DNA of 64,000 nt, taken from Pseudomonas arsenicoxydans. GTDB lineage: Bacteria > Pseudomonadota > Gammaproteobacteria > Pseudomonadales > Pseudomonadaceae. Under the pieces are notes generated by a model that saw nothing but the letters and a program-made list of their open reading frames with translations, made no database searches and was not told where the DNA came from. Positions 38,353-46,649 of the stretch are shown here, in pieces. Position 1 is the stretch's first letter, and every line of letters starts with the position of its first letter. The stretch lies in assembly GCF_900103875.1 (NCBI RefSeq), contig NZ_LT629705.1, positions 1,316,501 through 1,380,500 of the forward strand. Reading direction: 5' to 3'. The position numbers and the translations under genes were made by a program.

Positions 38353-39320
38353 TGCGTGTAACCTTGCAGCCCTCCGGAGCAGTGCTTGAGATATTGCCCG
38401 GCGAGCGGATTCTCGATGGCGCGCGGCGCCTGGGCTATGAATGCCCGCAAAGCTGCCGCAACGGCAATTGCCATGTGTGCGCGGCCTTGCTGGTGGAAGG
38501 GCGGGTCGAACAGGCCGGCGGTGTGCGCGATCATGGCGAGTTCTACACTTGCATAGCAGAGCCGCTGGAAGACTGCATCGTGCTGTGGGATGGCGTGCTT
38601 GCGCTGGGAGAATTGCCGGTGCGCAGCTTGTCGTGTCAGGTCATTGAATGCAGGGACGTCGGCGGGGATACCTTTCGCGTGCATCTGCGAGCGCCGGCCG
38701 GCAAGCCGCCGCGTTATCACGCCGGTCAGTATTTGATGATCGAGCGCGAGAACGGCGAGAAATCCGCCTTCTCCCTGGCTTCGGCACCGCACTCGGGGCG
38801 CGACCTGGAAATCCATGTGCTGGCGCGCGAAAGCAGTGCGCTGAATCTGATCGAACAACTTCGGCGCAATCCGATGGTGCGAATCGAGATGCCGTTCGGC
38901 GATACCCATCTGGCTGAATTGCCTGACGGTCCGCTGGTGCTGATTGCCGCGGGCACCGGCATGGGGCAAATCCACAGCCTGATCGAACATTGCCGCGCCG
39001 CCGGCTTCAAGCACCCTGTGCATCTGTATTGGGGCGTGCGTCGACCTGAAGACTTTTATGCCATCGAACATTGGGATGAGTGGCTGAAGCTGCCCAACCT
39101 GTTCCTGCATAAAGTCGTCAGCGATCAATGTGGCTGGCAGGGGCGCTGCGGGATGCTGCATGAGGCGGTGTGTGAAGACTTTCCGGACCTCAAAGCCTTG
39201 CATGTCTACGCCAGTGGCTCACCGGCCATGGTCTACGGCACGCTGGATGCGTTGGTCGAAGCCGGGATGGATGCTCACCAGATGCGCGCAGACGTTTTTG
39301 CGTATGCGCCGCGATCTTGA
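38352..39320 (+). CDS. [2Fe-2S] ferredoxin/FAD/NAD reductase coupled to ubiD
   Basis: Cytosolic oxidoreductase of 322 residues commonly annotated as CDP-6-deoxy-delta-3,4-glucoseen reductase. The N-terminal plant-type ferredoxin domain (about 1-85) binds a cluster through C35-X4-C40-X2-C43 and C67. The FAD domain follows (YHAGQYLMIERENGEKSAFSLAS read in parts), then an NAD domain with LIAAGTGMGQIHSL. Its ATG overlaps the ubiD stop (TGATG). In E. coli the flavin reductase gene fre follows ubiD, so a flavin-reducing role in support of the UbiX/UbiD pathway is plausible. No deoxysugar genes are present. Confidence 0.85.
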   Translation: MRVTLQPSGAVLEILPGERILDGARRLGYECPQSCRNGNCHVCAALLVEGRVEQAGGVRDHGEFYTCIAEPLEDCIVLWDGVLALGELPVRSLSCQVIECRDVGGDTFRVHLRAPAGKPPRYHAGQYLMIERENGEKSAFSLASAPHSGRDLEIHVLARESSALNLIEQLRRNPMVRIEMPFGDTHLAELPDGPLVLIAAGTGMGQIHSLIEHCRAAGFKHPVHLYWGVRRPEDFYAIEHWDEWLKLPNLFLHKVVSDQCGWQGRCGMLHEAVCEDFPDLKALHVYASGSPAMVYGTLDALVEAGMDAHQMRADVFAYAPRS

Positions 39321-39366
39321 TCCGCGATTTTGATTTGCGATTTTGATTTGCGGTCTGATCCGCGAT
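39316..39366 (+). repeat. four tandem copies of a 13-bp unit
   Basis: Degenerate units of the form YTTGATYYGCGAT repeat at 39316-39328, 39329-39341, 39342-39354 and 39355-39366 (the last one base shorter). The array begins at the stop codon of the reductase gene and opens the AT-rich gap before chaC. Confidence 0.75.
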
Positions 39367-39374
39367 TTTAAATC

Positions 39375-39440
39375 GTTATAACTCCCCATATAGCCGATCG
39401 GTATTTATAAATTTATATAAATGCCGGTAGGTTATAACTC
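39375..39440. promoter_or_regulatory. AT-rich palindrome cluster upstream of chaC
   Basis: A 26-base AT-rich inverted repeat (39400-39425; arms GGTATTTATA and TATAAATGCC) is flanked by two identical GTTATAACTC copies at 39375-39384 and 39431-39440, each containing the palindrome GTTATAAC. The whole 39321-39566 gap is far richer in A and T than its surroundings. It holds no gene. It looks like a protein-binding or promoter region for the downstream gene, but the binding protein is unknown. Confidence 0.5.
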
Positions 39441-39566
39441 GTTCAGGCAATTACTTAAAAACAGTGCATGGCACTTAAATTGCCTTAAAACATATGTGCC
39501 TTATTGTTACAGCGGTGCGTTCTATTAAGTAATTCTTTATTCGCGGGGAGCTGAACGCTATTCGCC

Positions 39567-40235
39567 ATGAGTGCCATCGAATCTGGATTTTTGAATCTGG
39601 CTTACCCTCCGCGGCTCGATCTGGGGCCGCAGCTTACGCACGAACAATTGCTCAGCTCGATGCAATCGACCATGGCGCGCCACAAGGGCGGGCCGGTCTG
39701 GCTGTTTGCTTATGGTTCGCTGATCTGGCGCCCCGAATGTCCGGCGGTCGAGCGTGTTCGCGGCCGAGTGCATGGCTACCATCGCGGTTTGTACCTGTGG
39801 TCCCACGAACATCGCGGCACCCCCGAAGTGCCAGGGCTGGTCTTTGGTCTGGATCGGGGTGGTTCTTGCAGCGGCTTCGCTTATCGCTTGCCTGAAGAAC
39901 AACTTGAAGCGTCGCTTTATGCCTTGTGGCAACGCGAAATGCCATTCCCGTCCTATCGCCCACACTGGCTCAACTGCCGTCTCGAAGATGGAAGCCAGGT
40001 TCAGGCGTTGGGGTTTGTATTGGAGCGACACCTGCCCAGCTATGCCGGCAACTTGCCGGATCACGTGCTGAGTCATGTGTTCGAAAACGCTTGCGGGCGT
40101 TACGGCACCACTCGCGATTATGTCGAGCAGACCGCCAACGCCCTGCGTAGCCACGCCATGCCAGACCGAAATCTGGAGGCGCGGCTCAAGCGCTGCAAGT
40201 CAAAAGCTGATCAGGCAATCGCTTCACGGCTCTGA
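39567..40235 (+). CDS. ChaC-like gamma-glutamylcyclotransferase
   Basis: Cytosolic protein of 222 residues predicted to cleave glutathione to 5-oxoproline and Cys-Gly. The substrate loop WLFAYGSLIWRPE is the family signature, and the conserved Glu falls in the RLPEEQLEASLYALWQREM region (read in parts). GGGGAG about 18 bases upstream is distant but the start context is otherwise clear. The gene follows an unusually AT-rich, repeat-laden region, suggesting its own regulation. A bidirectional terminator separates it from the convergent quinone oxidoreductase. Confidence 0.88.
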   Translation: MSAIESGFLNLAYPPRLDLGPQLTHEQLLSSMQSTMARHKGGPVWLFAYGSLIWRPECPAVERVRGRVHGYHRGLYLWSHEHRGTPEVPGLVFGLDRGGSCSGFAYRLPEEQLEASLYALWQREMPFPSYRPHWLNCRLEDGSQVQALGFVLERHLPSYAGNLPDHVLSHVFENACGRYGTTRDYVEQTANALRSHAMPDRNLEARLKRCKSKADQAIASRL

Positions 40236-40290
40236 CTGGCGACGTTCTGCTACCGTTGGAAATTCGCGGGTTGCTCTGACCCCGGACAAT

Positions 40291-40327
40291 AAAAAAGCGG
40301 CCTGGCTAAACCAGGCCGCTTTTTTTT
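40291..40327. terminator. bidirectional terminator
   Basis: AAAAAAGCGGCCTGG and CCAGGCCGCTTTTTT form a 15-bp stem with a five-base loop and serve chaC and the convergent oxidoreductase. Confidence 0.93.
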
Positions 40328-40330
40328 GGC

Positions 40331-41308
40331 TCAGCGAACCTGAACCACCACTTTGCCGACCGCTTTGCGCTGGCCAAGATCATTGATCGCCTGCGCCGCA
40401 TTGTTCAGCGGATACACCTGAGACACCAACGGCTTCAACTTGCCTTCGGCAAACCAGCCAAACAGTTGCTGGAAGTTCGCCGCGTTGTCCTGCGGCTGGC
40501 GTTGGGCAAAGGAGCCCCAGAAAACTCCGACTATGGCGGCACCCTTGAGCAGCGCCAGGTTCACCGGGAATTCCGGGATCCGTCCGCTGGCGAAGCCGAC
40601 CACCAGCAGGCGGCCGTTCCAGGCGATGGCGCGCACGGCCTGGTCAAACAGATCGCCGCCGACCGGATCATAAATAACATCGGCGCCCTGGCCGTCGGTC
40701 AGGCGCTTGATTTCGTCCTTGAGGCTGGTTTCGCTGTAGTTGATCAGCTCATCGGCGCCGGCAGCCTTGGCCACGGCCAGTTTCTCGGCGCTGCTGGCGG
40801 CGGCGATCACGCGGGCGCCCATGGCCTTGCCGATTTCCACCGCAGCCAGGCCGACACCGCCGGAAGCACCGAGCACCAGCAGGGTTTCGCCCGGTTGCAG
40901 GTTGGCGCGTTGCTTGAGCGCGTGCATCGAAGTGCCGTAGGTCATGCTGAACGCGGCGGCGGTGTTGAAGTCCATCGACGGCGGAATCGGCAGCACGTTG
41001 TAGCCCGGCACCGCGACCTGTTCAGCGAAGCTGCCCCAACCGGTCAGGGCCATGACCCGATCACCGACCTTGAGATGGCTGACCTTCTCACCCACCGCAC
41101 TGACCACCCCGGCTGCCTCGCCGCCCGGCGAGAACGGGAAGGGCGGCTTGAACTGGTATTTGCCCTCGATGATCAGCGTGTCCGGGAAATTCACCCCGGC
41201 GGCGTGCACGTCCAGCAGGATTTCATTCTTCTTCGCGACAGGACTGGCGACGTCTTCCAGCACCAGCGATTCGGCAGGGCCGAAGGCTTTGCACAGCACG
41301 GCTTTCAT
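40331..41308 (-). CDS. NADPH:quinone oxidoreductase family (zinc-independent MDR)
   Basis: Cytosolic medium-chain reductase of 325 residues. The GroES-like half begins MKAVLCKAFGPAESLVLED. The Rossmann half has GASGGVGLAAVEIGKAMGA for NADPH binding and GADVIYDPVGGDLFDQ. No structural zinc cysteine cluster is seen, which fits the quinone/enone reductase branch. ATG at 41308 is the family start. The natural substrate, quinone or acryloyl-type thioester, is not resolvable by eye. Confidence 0.9.
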   Translation of the reverse strand: MKAVLCKAFGPAESLVLEDVASPVAKKNEILLDVHAAGVNFPDTLIIEGKYQFKPPFPFSPGGEAAGVVSAVGEKVSHLKVGDRVMALTGWGSFAEQVAVPGYNVLPIPPSMDFNTAAAFSMTYGTSMHALKQRANLQPGETLLVLGASGGVGLAAVEIGKAMGARVIAAASSAEKLAVAKAAGADELINYSETSLKDEIKRLTDGQGADVIYDPVGGDLFDQAVRAIAWNGRLLVVGFASGRIPEFPVNLALLKGAAIVGVFWGSFAQRQPQDNAANFQQLFGWFAEGKLKPLVSQVYPLNNAAQAINDLGQRKAVGKVVVQVR

Positions 41309-41458
41309 CAGGGCTATTCCTTTGGGAGTGATGGCCGATAAGTGTAGGTGTGTGAGTCGATGGGTCAACGAGCATGCCCGACCCTGATAGTCAGCCATAA
41401 GCTTGTGCTTGAGCGGCGGGTCGTTATGCTAGGCCGCAAACCGGATAAGGAGCGAATT

Positions 41459-41866
41459 GTGAAAGCGTGGATCATGTTGTTGCTGGCCCTGTCTCTGCCT
41501 GTGGCAGCGATGGCCGAAGAAGCCAAAGAAGGTGAAGCTCCGAAGGTCAATTACATCACCCTGAGCCCGCCGTTCGTGGGCAATTACGGGTTGGACGGTA
41601 CGCCGAAGCTTAAGGTCTACAAGGCCGACGTGGCGTTGCGCGTGACCGGTGAGGAGGCCACCAAAGCGGTGAAGGCCAACGAGCCGTTGATCCGCAATCA
41701 GTTGGTCGCGTTGTTCGCACAGCAGACTACCGAGGCGATGAACAATGTCGAAGCCAAGGAGAAGCTGCGCCAGGAAGCGCTGAAGCAGACTCAGCAAGTG
41801 ATGAACGATGAAACCGGCAAGCCGGTGGTTGAGGATTTGTTGTTCAACAACCTGATCATTCAGTAA
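41459..41866 (+). CDS. exported FliL-domain protein
   Basis: Small exported protein of 135 residues starting at GTG 41459, backed by AAGGAGC ten bases upstream. A signal peptide (VKAWIMLLLALSLPVAAMA) is followed by a single FliL-like domain (YITLSPPFVGNYG, LKVYKADVALRVTGEEA, VEDLLFNNLIIQ). True FliL has a transmembrane anchor and sits in a flagellar operon; this one has a cleavable signal and no flagellar neighbours, so it is a stand-alone paralogue of unknown role. The long inverted-repeat element starts 37 bases after the stop. Confidence 0.8.
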   Translation: MKAWIMLLLALSLPVAAMAEEAKEGEAPKVNYITLSPPFVGNYGLDGTPKLKVYKADVALRVTGEEATKAVKANEPLIRNQLVALFAQQTTEAMNNVEAKEKLRQEALKQTQQVMNDETGKPVVEDLLFNNLIIQ

Positions 41867-41903
41867 GCCCTCCGGTTTGCGAGTAGTGCTGTTCACTTAA
41901 GAT

Positions 41904-42799
41904 GGTTTTGGGGTTGGGGTTGGGGTTGGGGTTGGGGTTGGGTACATATCCGTTTCTGCGGTAACGGCGGCTTAGGGTTCCGCCCTGACGGCGGGTCACT
42001 TGGAGAAGCGCCAAGTAACCAAGCGCTTTTGCCCCTGACGTTCGGTGCCTCGCCTAGGCTCGGCATGCCCTCGCTCCGGTCCTGCTCCGTGGGCCCGCCG
42101 CCATCGGCCATCCATGGCCGGGGGCGGCTACCGCGGCATCCTTGCCGCGGTGCCCACTGCGCAGAACCTCCACTCGGCCTCACGAGGGGGCGTGTACCGC
42201 CAAAGCAAAGCGAGGCGGCCTACCGGCCGGCCTGGTTCTTCAACGCTTGCGCGTCCTGATCGTTCCCATGCTCTGCGTGGGAATGCATCCCGTGACGCTC
42301 CGCGTCACCCTTGCGCAAGACTCAAGTCTGGTGTCGACAGCGGAACGCAGAGCGTCCCCGGCGGCATTCCCACGCGAAGCATGGGAACGATCAACGACAA
42401 GATCAACAGCATCGCGAGCAGGCTCACTCCCACATAAAGCGGACCGGCGCACGGCTTTTGCTCCTCACCACTCATCAGGCCGAGCGTTAGCTCGCCTTCC
42501 GCTTTTGATCTTGATCTTGATCTGCCCCATCGGAAGGCCGAACGCAGGTTCTGCGCAGTGGGCAACCCGGCATGGATGCCGGGTTAGCCGCCCCCGGCCA
42601 TGGATGGCCGATGGCGGCGGGCCCACGGAGCAGGACCGGAGTGCGGGAATGCCGAGCCACAGCGAGGCACCGTACGTCAGGGGCGCTGGCGCTTGGTTAC
42701 TTGGCGCTCTTCCAAGTGACCCGCCGTAAAGGCGGAACCAATAGCCGCCGTGACCGCAGAAACGGATATGTACCCAACCCCAACCCCAACCCCAAAACC
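41904..42799. repeat. 0.9-kb element with about 285-bp inverted arms and telomere-like ends
   Basis: The left arm (about 41904-42192) and right arm (about 42518-42799) are inverted copies of each other along their length, including a perfect 57-base match (42074-42130 with 42585-42641). Both ends are guanine-rich: (GGGGTT)5 at 41910-41942, and (AACCCC)3 at 42776-42793, which is (GGGGTT)3 on the other strand. The arms contain GCGCCAAGTAACCAAGCGC, a sub-palindrome, and read into no conserved protein in any frame. The centre holds other small repeats. The element fills the gap between the FliL-like gene and the RbbA operon; its right end is eight bases from a stop codon. I saw no transposase. 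It resembles the dispersed intergenic repeats reported for P. fluorescens, but I cannot name the family. Confidence 0.85.
42258..42392. repeat. nested inverted pair of TTCCCACGC-class hairpins
   Basis: A GATCGTTCCCATGC...GCGTGGGAATGC hairpin (42258-42286) faces its inverted copy (42364-42392). Between them is a GTGACGC/GCGTCAC hairpin at 42292-42308. The core is the same repeat class as 20960-20994. A partial REP unit (CATCGCGAGCAGGCTCACTC) follows at about 42411-42430. The element appears to have inserted into the centre of the larger inverted repeat. Confidence 0.75.
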
Positions 42800-42807
42800 G
42801 CCACCAT

Positions 42808-43926
42808 TCAAGACGCCAGGCTCTTGCGAAACCGCATCAACGCAATCGCAAAGAACAGCAGCCCAATAGCAGTCAATGCCAACAGGTCCGGCCAGACCAC
42901 ACTCAGCCCGGCGTCGCGAAACAGAATGGCGGCGCCAAGGCTGACGAAATGCGTTGATGGCGAACCCTGCATCACCCATTGCAGCCATTGCGGCATGCTG
43001 TCGAGCGGCGTGCTGCCACCGGACAGCAACAGCATCGGAATGATTACCGGAATGGCCAGCAGGCCGAATTGCGGCGTCGAGCGGGCCAGGGTCGCGAGGA
43101 AAATTCCCAGCGCCGTACTGGCGAACAGATAAACCGCGGTGACCATCAAAAACAGGCTCATCGAGCCCGCCAATGGCACGCCCAATGCGCCCTTGACGAT
43201 CACTTCCAGCGAAATCCAGGTGCATACCACGACCACCAGCATGTTGCTCCAGATTTTCGCCAGCATGATTTCCAACGCGGTCAACGGCAGCACCAGCAAG
43301 TGATCGAGGGTGCCATGTTCACGCTCGCGCAGCAGTGCCGTGCCGGTCAGGATGATGGCCAGGATGGTGATGTTGTTGACGATCTGAATCACCGCCAGGA
43401 ACCAGCCACCCTCCAGATTGGTATTGAACAGCGAGCGAGTAGTCAGCAGGACCGGTGCCTGGCTGGCGGGATCGTTTTGCCCACCGTAATTGAGCAGCTC
43501 GCGCTGGAAGATCCGCCCGATGTAACCCGCGCCCATGAACGCCTGGCTCATGGCCGTGGCATCTACGTTCACTTGTACCGCCGGTTGGCGACCGGCCAAC
43601 AGATCCGCCTGGAAATTCACCGGCACATTGATCACGAAGGTGTATTTCCCGCTGTCCATGACCTGATCGAGTTGCCCGTAAGGCAGCAGCACCGGTCGTT
43701 GGAACTCCGGCGGTTGCAGGGCTTGCGCCAGTTGGCGTGACAGGTGGCTGTGATCTTCGTCCACCATCGCGACGCTGGCGTTGTGCACGCCAATCACCGA
43801 ACCGGCGGCCGGCATGTAGATCGCCACGGTAAAGGCATAGAACAGGAACACCAGCAACACGCTGTCATGCCGCAGGCTGGTCAGCTCCTTGAGGCCGAGC
43901 CGAAAAATATGCGCAAGCTTGTGCAT
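42808..43926 (-). CDS. ABC-2 type permease (YhhJ-like)
   Basis: Inner-membrane permease of 372 residues, last gene of the RbbA-type export operon. One N-terminal helix (about 23-45) is followed by a large periplasmic domain and five C-terminal helices (about 180-370), the usual ABC-2 topology. Segments RHDSVLLVFLFYAFTVAIY and LREREHGTLDHLLVLPLT are typical. Start ATG at 43926 overlaps the RbbA stop by one base. Likely forms the pore with the membrane half of RbbA. Confidence 0.9.
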   Translation of the reverse strand: MHKLAHIFRLGLKELTSLRHDSVLLVFLFYAFTVAIYMPAAGSVIGVHNASVAMVDEDHSHLSRQLAQALQPPEFQRPVLLPYGQLDQVMDSGKYTFVINVPVNFQADLLAGRQPAVQVNVDATAMSQAFMGAGYIGRIFQRELLNYGGQNDPASQAPVLLTTRSLFNTNLEGGWFLAVIQIVNNITILAIILTGTALLREREHGTLDHLLVLPLTALEIMLAKIWSNMLVVVVCTWISLEVIVKGALGVPLAGSMSLFLMVTAVYLFASTALGIFLATLARSTPQFGLLAIPVIIPMLLLSGGSTPLDSMPQWLQWVMQGSPSTHFVSLGAAILFRDAGLSVVWPDLLALTAIGLLFFAIALMRFRKSLAS

Positions 43927-46649
43927 CAGGCCTCCTGCTTTTTCAGCATCACCAGGCTCAGCCCGGTGAAGGCGAGAAAGAACCCGAACAGCGCCAGGCA
44001 CTGAGGCCATAACTGTCGCAGGTCGAGCGCTTTGGTGAAGGTGCCGACGGCGATATCGAGAAAATAGCCGGCCGGAAACAACATCCCCATCACTGCGGCG
44101 GCGCCTTCCAGGGAGGAGCGTGGCACGATCAGCCCGGAAAACTGGATAGTCGGCAGGCTGGTGATGATCATCGTGCCGAGGATGGCGGCGATCTGGGTGC
44201 GGGTGAATGCCGAGATCAGCAGGCCCATGCTAGTGGTTGCCAGCACATACAGCAGCCCACCGAAGGCCAGGGTCAGGCCGCTGCCCTTGAACGGTACGCC
44301 GAACAACCAGCGGTTCATGGCCGTCAGCACGGCCAGGTTGATCAGGCTGACCGCCAGGTAGGGCGCTTGTTTACCGAGCAGGAACTCCAGGCGTGTCAGC
44401 GGCGTGGCGTAGAAGTTGGTGATCGACCCCAGCTCTTTTTCCCGCACGATTCCCAGTGCAGTGAGCATGGCCGGAATGAAGGCGAGAATCAGCGCCATCA
44501 CCCCGGGACCGATGGCGTTAACGCTGACGACATCCTGGTTGTAGCGGAATCGGGTTTGCAGTGAGGCCGCGGCTTGTCGATTCAGCGCAGGGCTGCTCTG
44601 TTCGGCCAGCTGTTCAATGTTGGCCTGATGCACCGCCTCCACGTAATTGCGGCTGGTCTCCGCCCGAAACGGCATGCCGCCATCGAGCCAGGCTGCCACG
44701 GCCGGTTGACGTCCGGCGTACAAGTCCCGGCCAAAACCTGGCGGTACTTCCAGCGCCAATTTGATTTCCGAGCGTTGAAGGCGTCGATGCAGCTCCTTCG
44801 TGTCGCGAATCGGCGCTTGTTCGGCGAAGTATCGCGAGCTGCGGAACGCTTCCAGATAGGTGCGGCTTTGCGGCGTCTGGTCCTGATCGAACACGGCGAA
44901 AGCGAGTTTCTCCACGTCCAGGGAAATCCCGTAGCCGAAGATCACCATCATGAAGATCGCCCCGAGCAAGGCGAACGCCATCCGCACTTTATCGCGCAGC
45001 AACTCCTTGGCTTCACGGCTGGCCACTGCCACCAGGCGTGCGAAACTGAAACCACGCTCCTTCATCGGCGGGGGTGGTGCGACGGTGGCTTCGGCGGGCG
45101 CCGCAGGCGTCGGTGTTTCGCTTGAACCTTGGGCCTGTTCCAGGCAAGTGACAAACGCGGCTTCCAGCGTTTCACCCTTGAACTGTTGTTGCAAAGCCGC
45201 CGGGGTGTCACAGGCCAGCACCTTGCCAGCGTGCATGAACGAGATACGGTCGCAGCGTTGGGCTTCATTCATGAAATGCGTGGAGAGGAAAATGGTCACG
45301 CCTTGCTCGCGAGACAGTTCGATCAGCAACCGCCAAAAGTCGTCTCGCGCGGCCGGATCCACGCCGGAAGTTGGTTCGTCGAGGATCAGCACTTCCGGGC
45401 GATGCAATACCGCCACGGCCAGCGACAGTCGCTGACGCAAACCCAGGGGCAGCGCGCCGGACGGCTGATCGGCGACGCTGTCCAGGTTGAAGCGTTGGAT
45501 GAGTTCATCAATGCGTCGGGCGCTGTCGGTCTTGGGCAAATCGAACAGTCGCGCATGCAAGTCCAGGTTCTGTCGCACGCTGAGTTCGCCATACAGCGAG
45601 AAACTCTGGGACATGAAACCGACCCGTTTGCGGGTGGCCAGGTCCTTGGCGTTTACCGGATTGCCCAGCAGGGTGGCGCTGCCTTCAGTGGCGGGCATCA
45701 ACCCGGTGAGGACTTTCATGGTAGTGGTCTTGCCGCAGCCGTTGGAGCCGAGAAATCCGAAAATCTCACCGCGCCCGATGGCGAAGCTGACGTTATCCAC
45801 TGCGGTGAAATCGCCGAAACGCAAGGTCAGGCCGTGGGCCTCGATGGCGATGTCCGTGCTGGCGCCGGTCCTGGGTGGTATCACCAGCGGCAGATTGTCG
45901 TGGCCGCTGGCGCCTTGAAAGTGAGTGAACGCTTCGTCGAGTTTGCCGCTGGGCGTCGCGGCGGCCAATTCGCTGCTCAGTCCCGTGGCAATCAGTTTGC
46001 CGCCGTCGAGCATCAGGCAATGTTCAAATTGCTCGGCTTCTTCCATATACGCGGTGGCGACCAGCAACGTCAGTTGCGGGCGTTGGCGGCGAACGTCGTC
46101 GACCAACTCCCAGAAGCGTCGGCGGGACAAGGGGTCTACGCCGGTCGTCGGTTCGTCGAGAATCAGCAGGTCCGGCTCATGGATCAACGCGCAACACAGC
46201 CCGAGTTTCTGTTTCATGCCGCCTGACAGCTTGCCCGCCGGGCGATCGGCGAACCGCAGCAAATCGGTGGCCAGCAACAGGCTGTGCATGCGCTCATCGA
46301 ATTCGGCTTTCGACAGGCCGAACAGGGTGGCGAAAAAGTGGATGTTTTCGCTGATCGACAAATCAGGGTAAAGGTTGCCGCCCAAGCCTTGGGGCATGAA
46401 GGCGATTCGGGCATAGAGACTTGTGCGGTGACGGCGATCCTGGATCGAGCCACCCAACACTTCCAGTTGACCGTCCTGCAGGGTTTTTACGCCTGCGATC
46501 AGTCCCAGCAAGCTCGACTTGCCGGCCCCATCGGGCCCGATCAACCCGCAGCGGGTGCCCGCCGGCAGGCTGAACTGGATGTCACTGAGCGCGTGCTGCT
46601 TGCCGTAACGGTGGTTGATGCCGGTCGCTTGCAGCGCCAGGACGGTCAT
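43926..46649 (-). CDS. rbbA: RbbA-type ABC transporter, tandem ATPase plus ABC-2 permease
   Basis: Large inner-membrane protein of 907 residues. Two ATPase domains are fused to a membrane domain. Domain 1 (about 1-230) has GPDGAGKSS, LSGGMKQKLG and LLILDEPTTGVDP. Domain 2 (about 265-500) has GSNGCGKTT and LILDEPTSGVDP, but its signature is LPLGLRQRLS in place of LSGG, as I recall for this family. The membrane half (about 540-907) is ABC-2 type. E. coli RbbA was described as a ribosome-associated ATPase, yet the operon with a HlyD protein and a second permease argues for an exporter. Overlaps both neighbours. Confidence 0.9.
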   Translation of the reverse strand: MTVLALQATGINHRYGKQHALSDIQFSLPAGTRCGLIGPDGAGKSSLLGLIAGVKTLQDGQLEVLGGSIQDRRHRTSLYARIAFMPQGLGGNLYPDLSISENIHFFATLFGLSKAEFDERMHSLLLATDLLRFADRPAGKLSGGMKQKLGLCCALIHEPDLLILDEPTTGVDPLSRRRFWELVDDVRRQRPQLTLLVATAYMEEAEQFEHCLMLDGGKLIATGLSSELAAATPSGKLDEAFTHFQGASGHDNLPLVIPPRTGASTDIAIEAHGLTLRFGDFTAVDNVSFAIGRGEIFGFLGSNGCGKTTTMKVLTGLMPATEGSATLLGNPVNAKDLATRKRVGFMSQSFSLYGELSVRQNLDLHARLFDLPKTDSARRIDELIQRFNLDSVADQPSGALPLGLRQRLSLAVAVLHRPEVLILDEPTSGVDPAARDDFWRLLIELSREQGVTIFLSTHFMNEAQRCDRISFMHAGKVLACDTPAALQQQFKGETLEAAFVTCLEQAQGSSETPTPAAPAEATVAPPPPMKERGFSFARLVAVASREAKELLRDKVRMAFALLGAIFMMVIFGYGISLDVEKLAFAVFDQDQTPQSRTYLEAFRSSRYFAEQAPIRDTKELHRRLQRSEIKLALEVPPGFGRDLYAGRQPAVAAWLDGGMPFRAETSRNYVEAVHQANIEQLAEQSSPALNRQAAASLQTRFRYNQDVVSVNAIGPGVMALILAFIPAMLTALGIVREKELGSITNFYATPLTRLEFLLGKQAPYLAVSLINLAVLTAMNRWLFGVPFKGSGLTLAFGGLLYVLATTSMGLLISAFTRTQIAAILGTMIITSLPTIQFSGLIVPRSSLEGAAAVMGMLFPAGYFLDIAVGTFTKALDLRQLWPQCLALFGFFLAFTGLSLVMLKKQEA

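Noticed and set aside
38352..39320. Deoxysugar (CDP-ascarylose type) pathway role for the reductase
   Set aside because: The name is a common automatic label; no sugar dehydratase or transferase genes are nearby and it is coupled to ubiD.
42142..42729. Reading frame of 195 codons inside the long inverted repeat
   Set aside because: It crosses repeat arms and hairpins, shows no domain or coding pattern, and changes frame relationships between the two arms, as expected for non-coding repeat DNA.
41904..42799. CRISPR array or phage attachment site in the repeat-rich gap
   Set aside because: The repeats are six-base tandem units and long inverted arms, without equal-length spacers, cas genes, tRNA or integrase.
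43926..46649. Loss of ABC signature in RbbA domain 2 (LPLG instead of LSGG) as a sign of decay
   Set aside because: The Walker motifs are intact and I recall this altered signature as normal for the second domain of the family.
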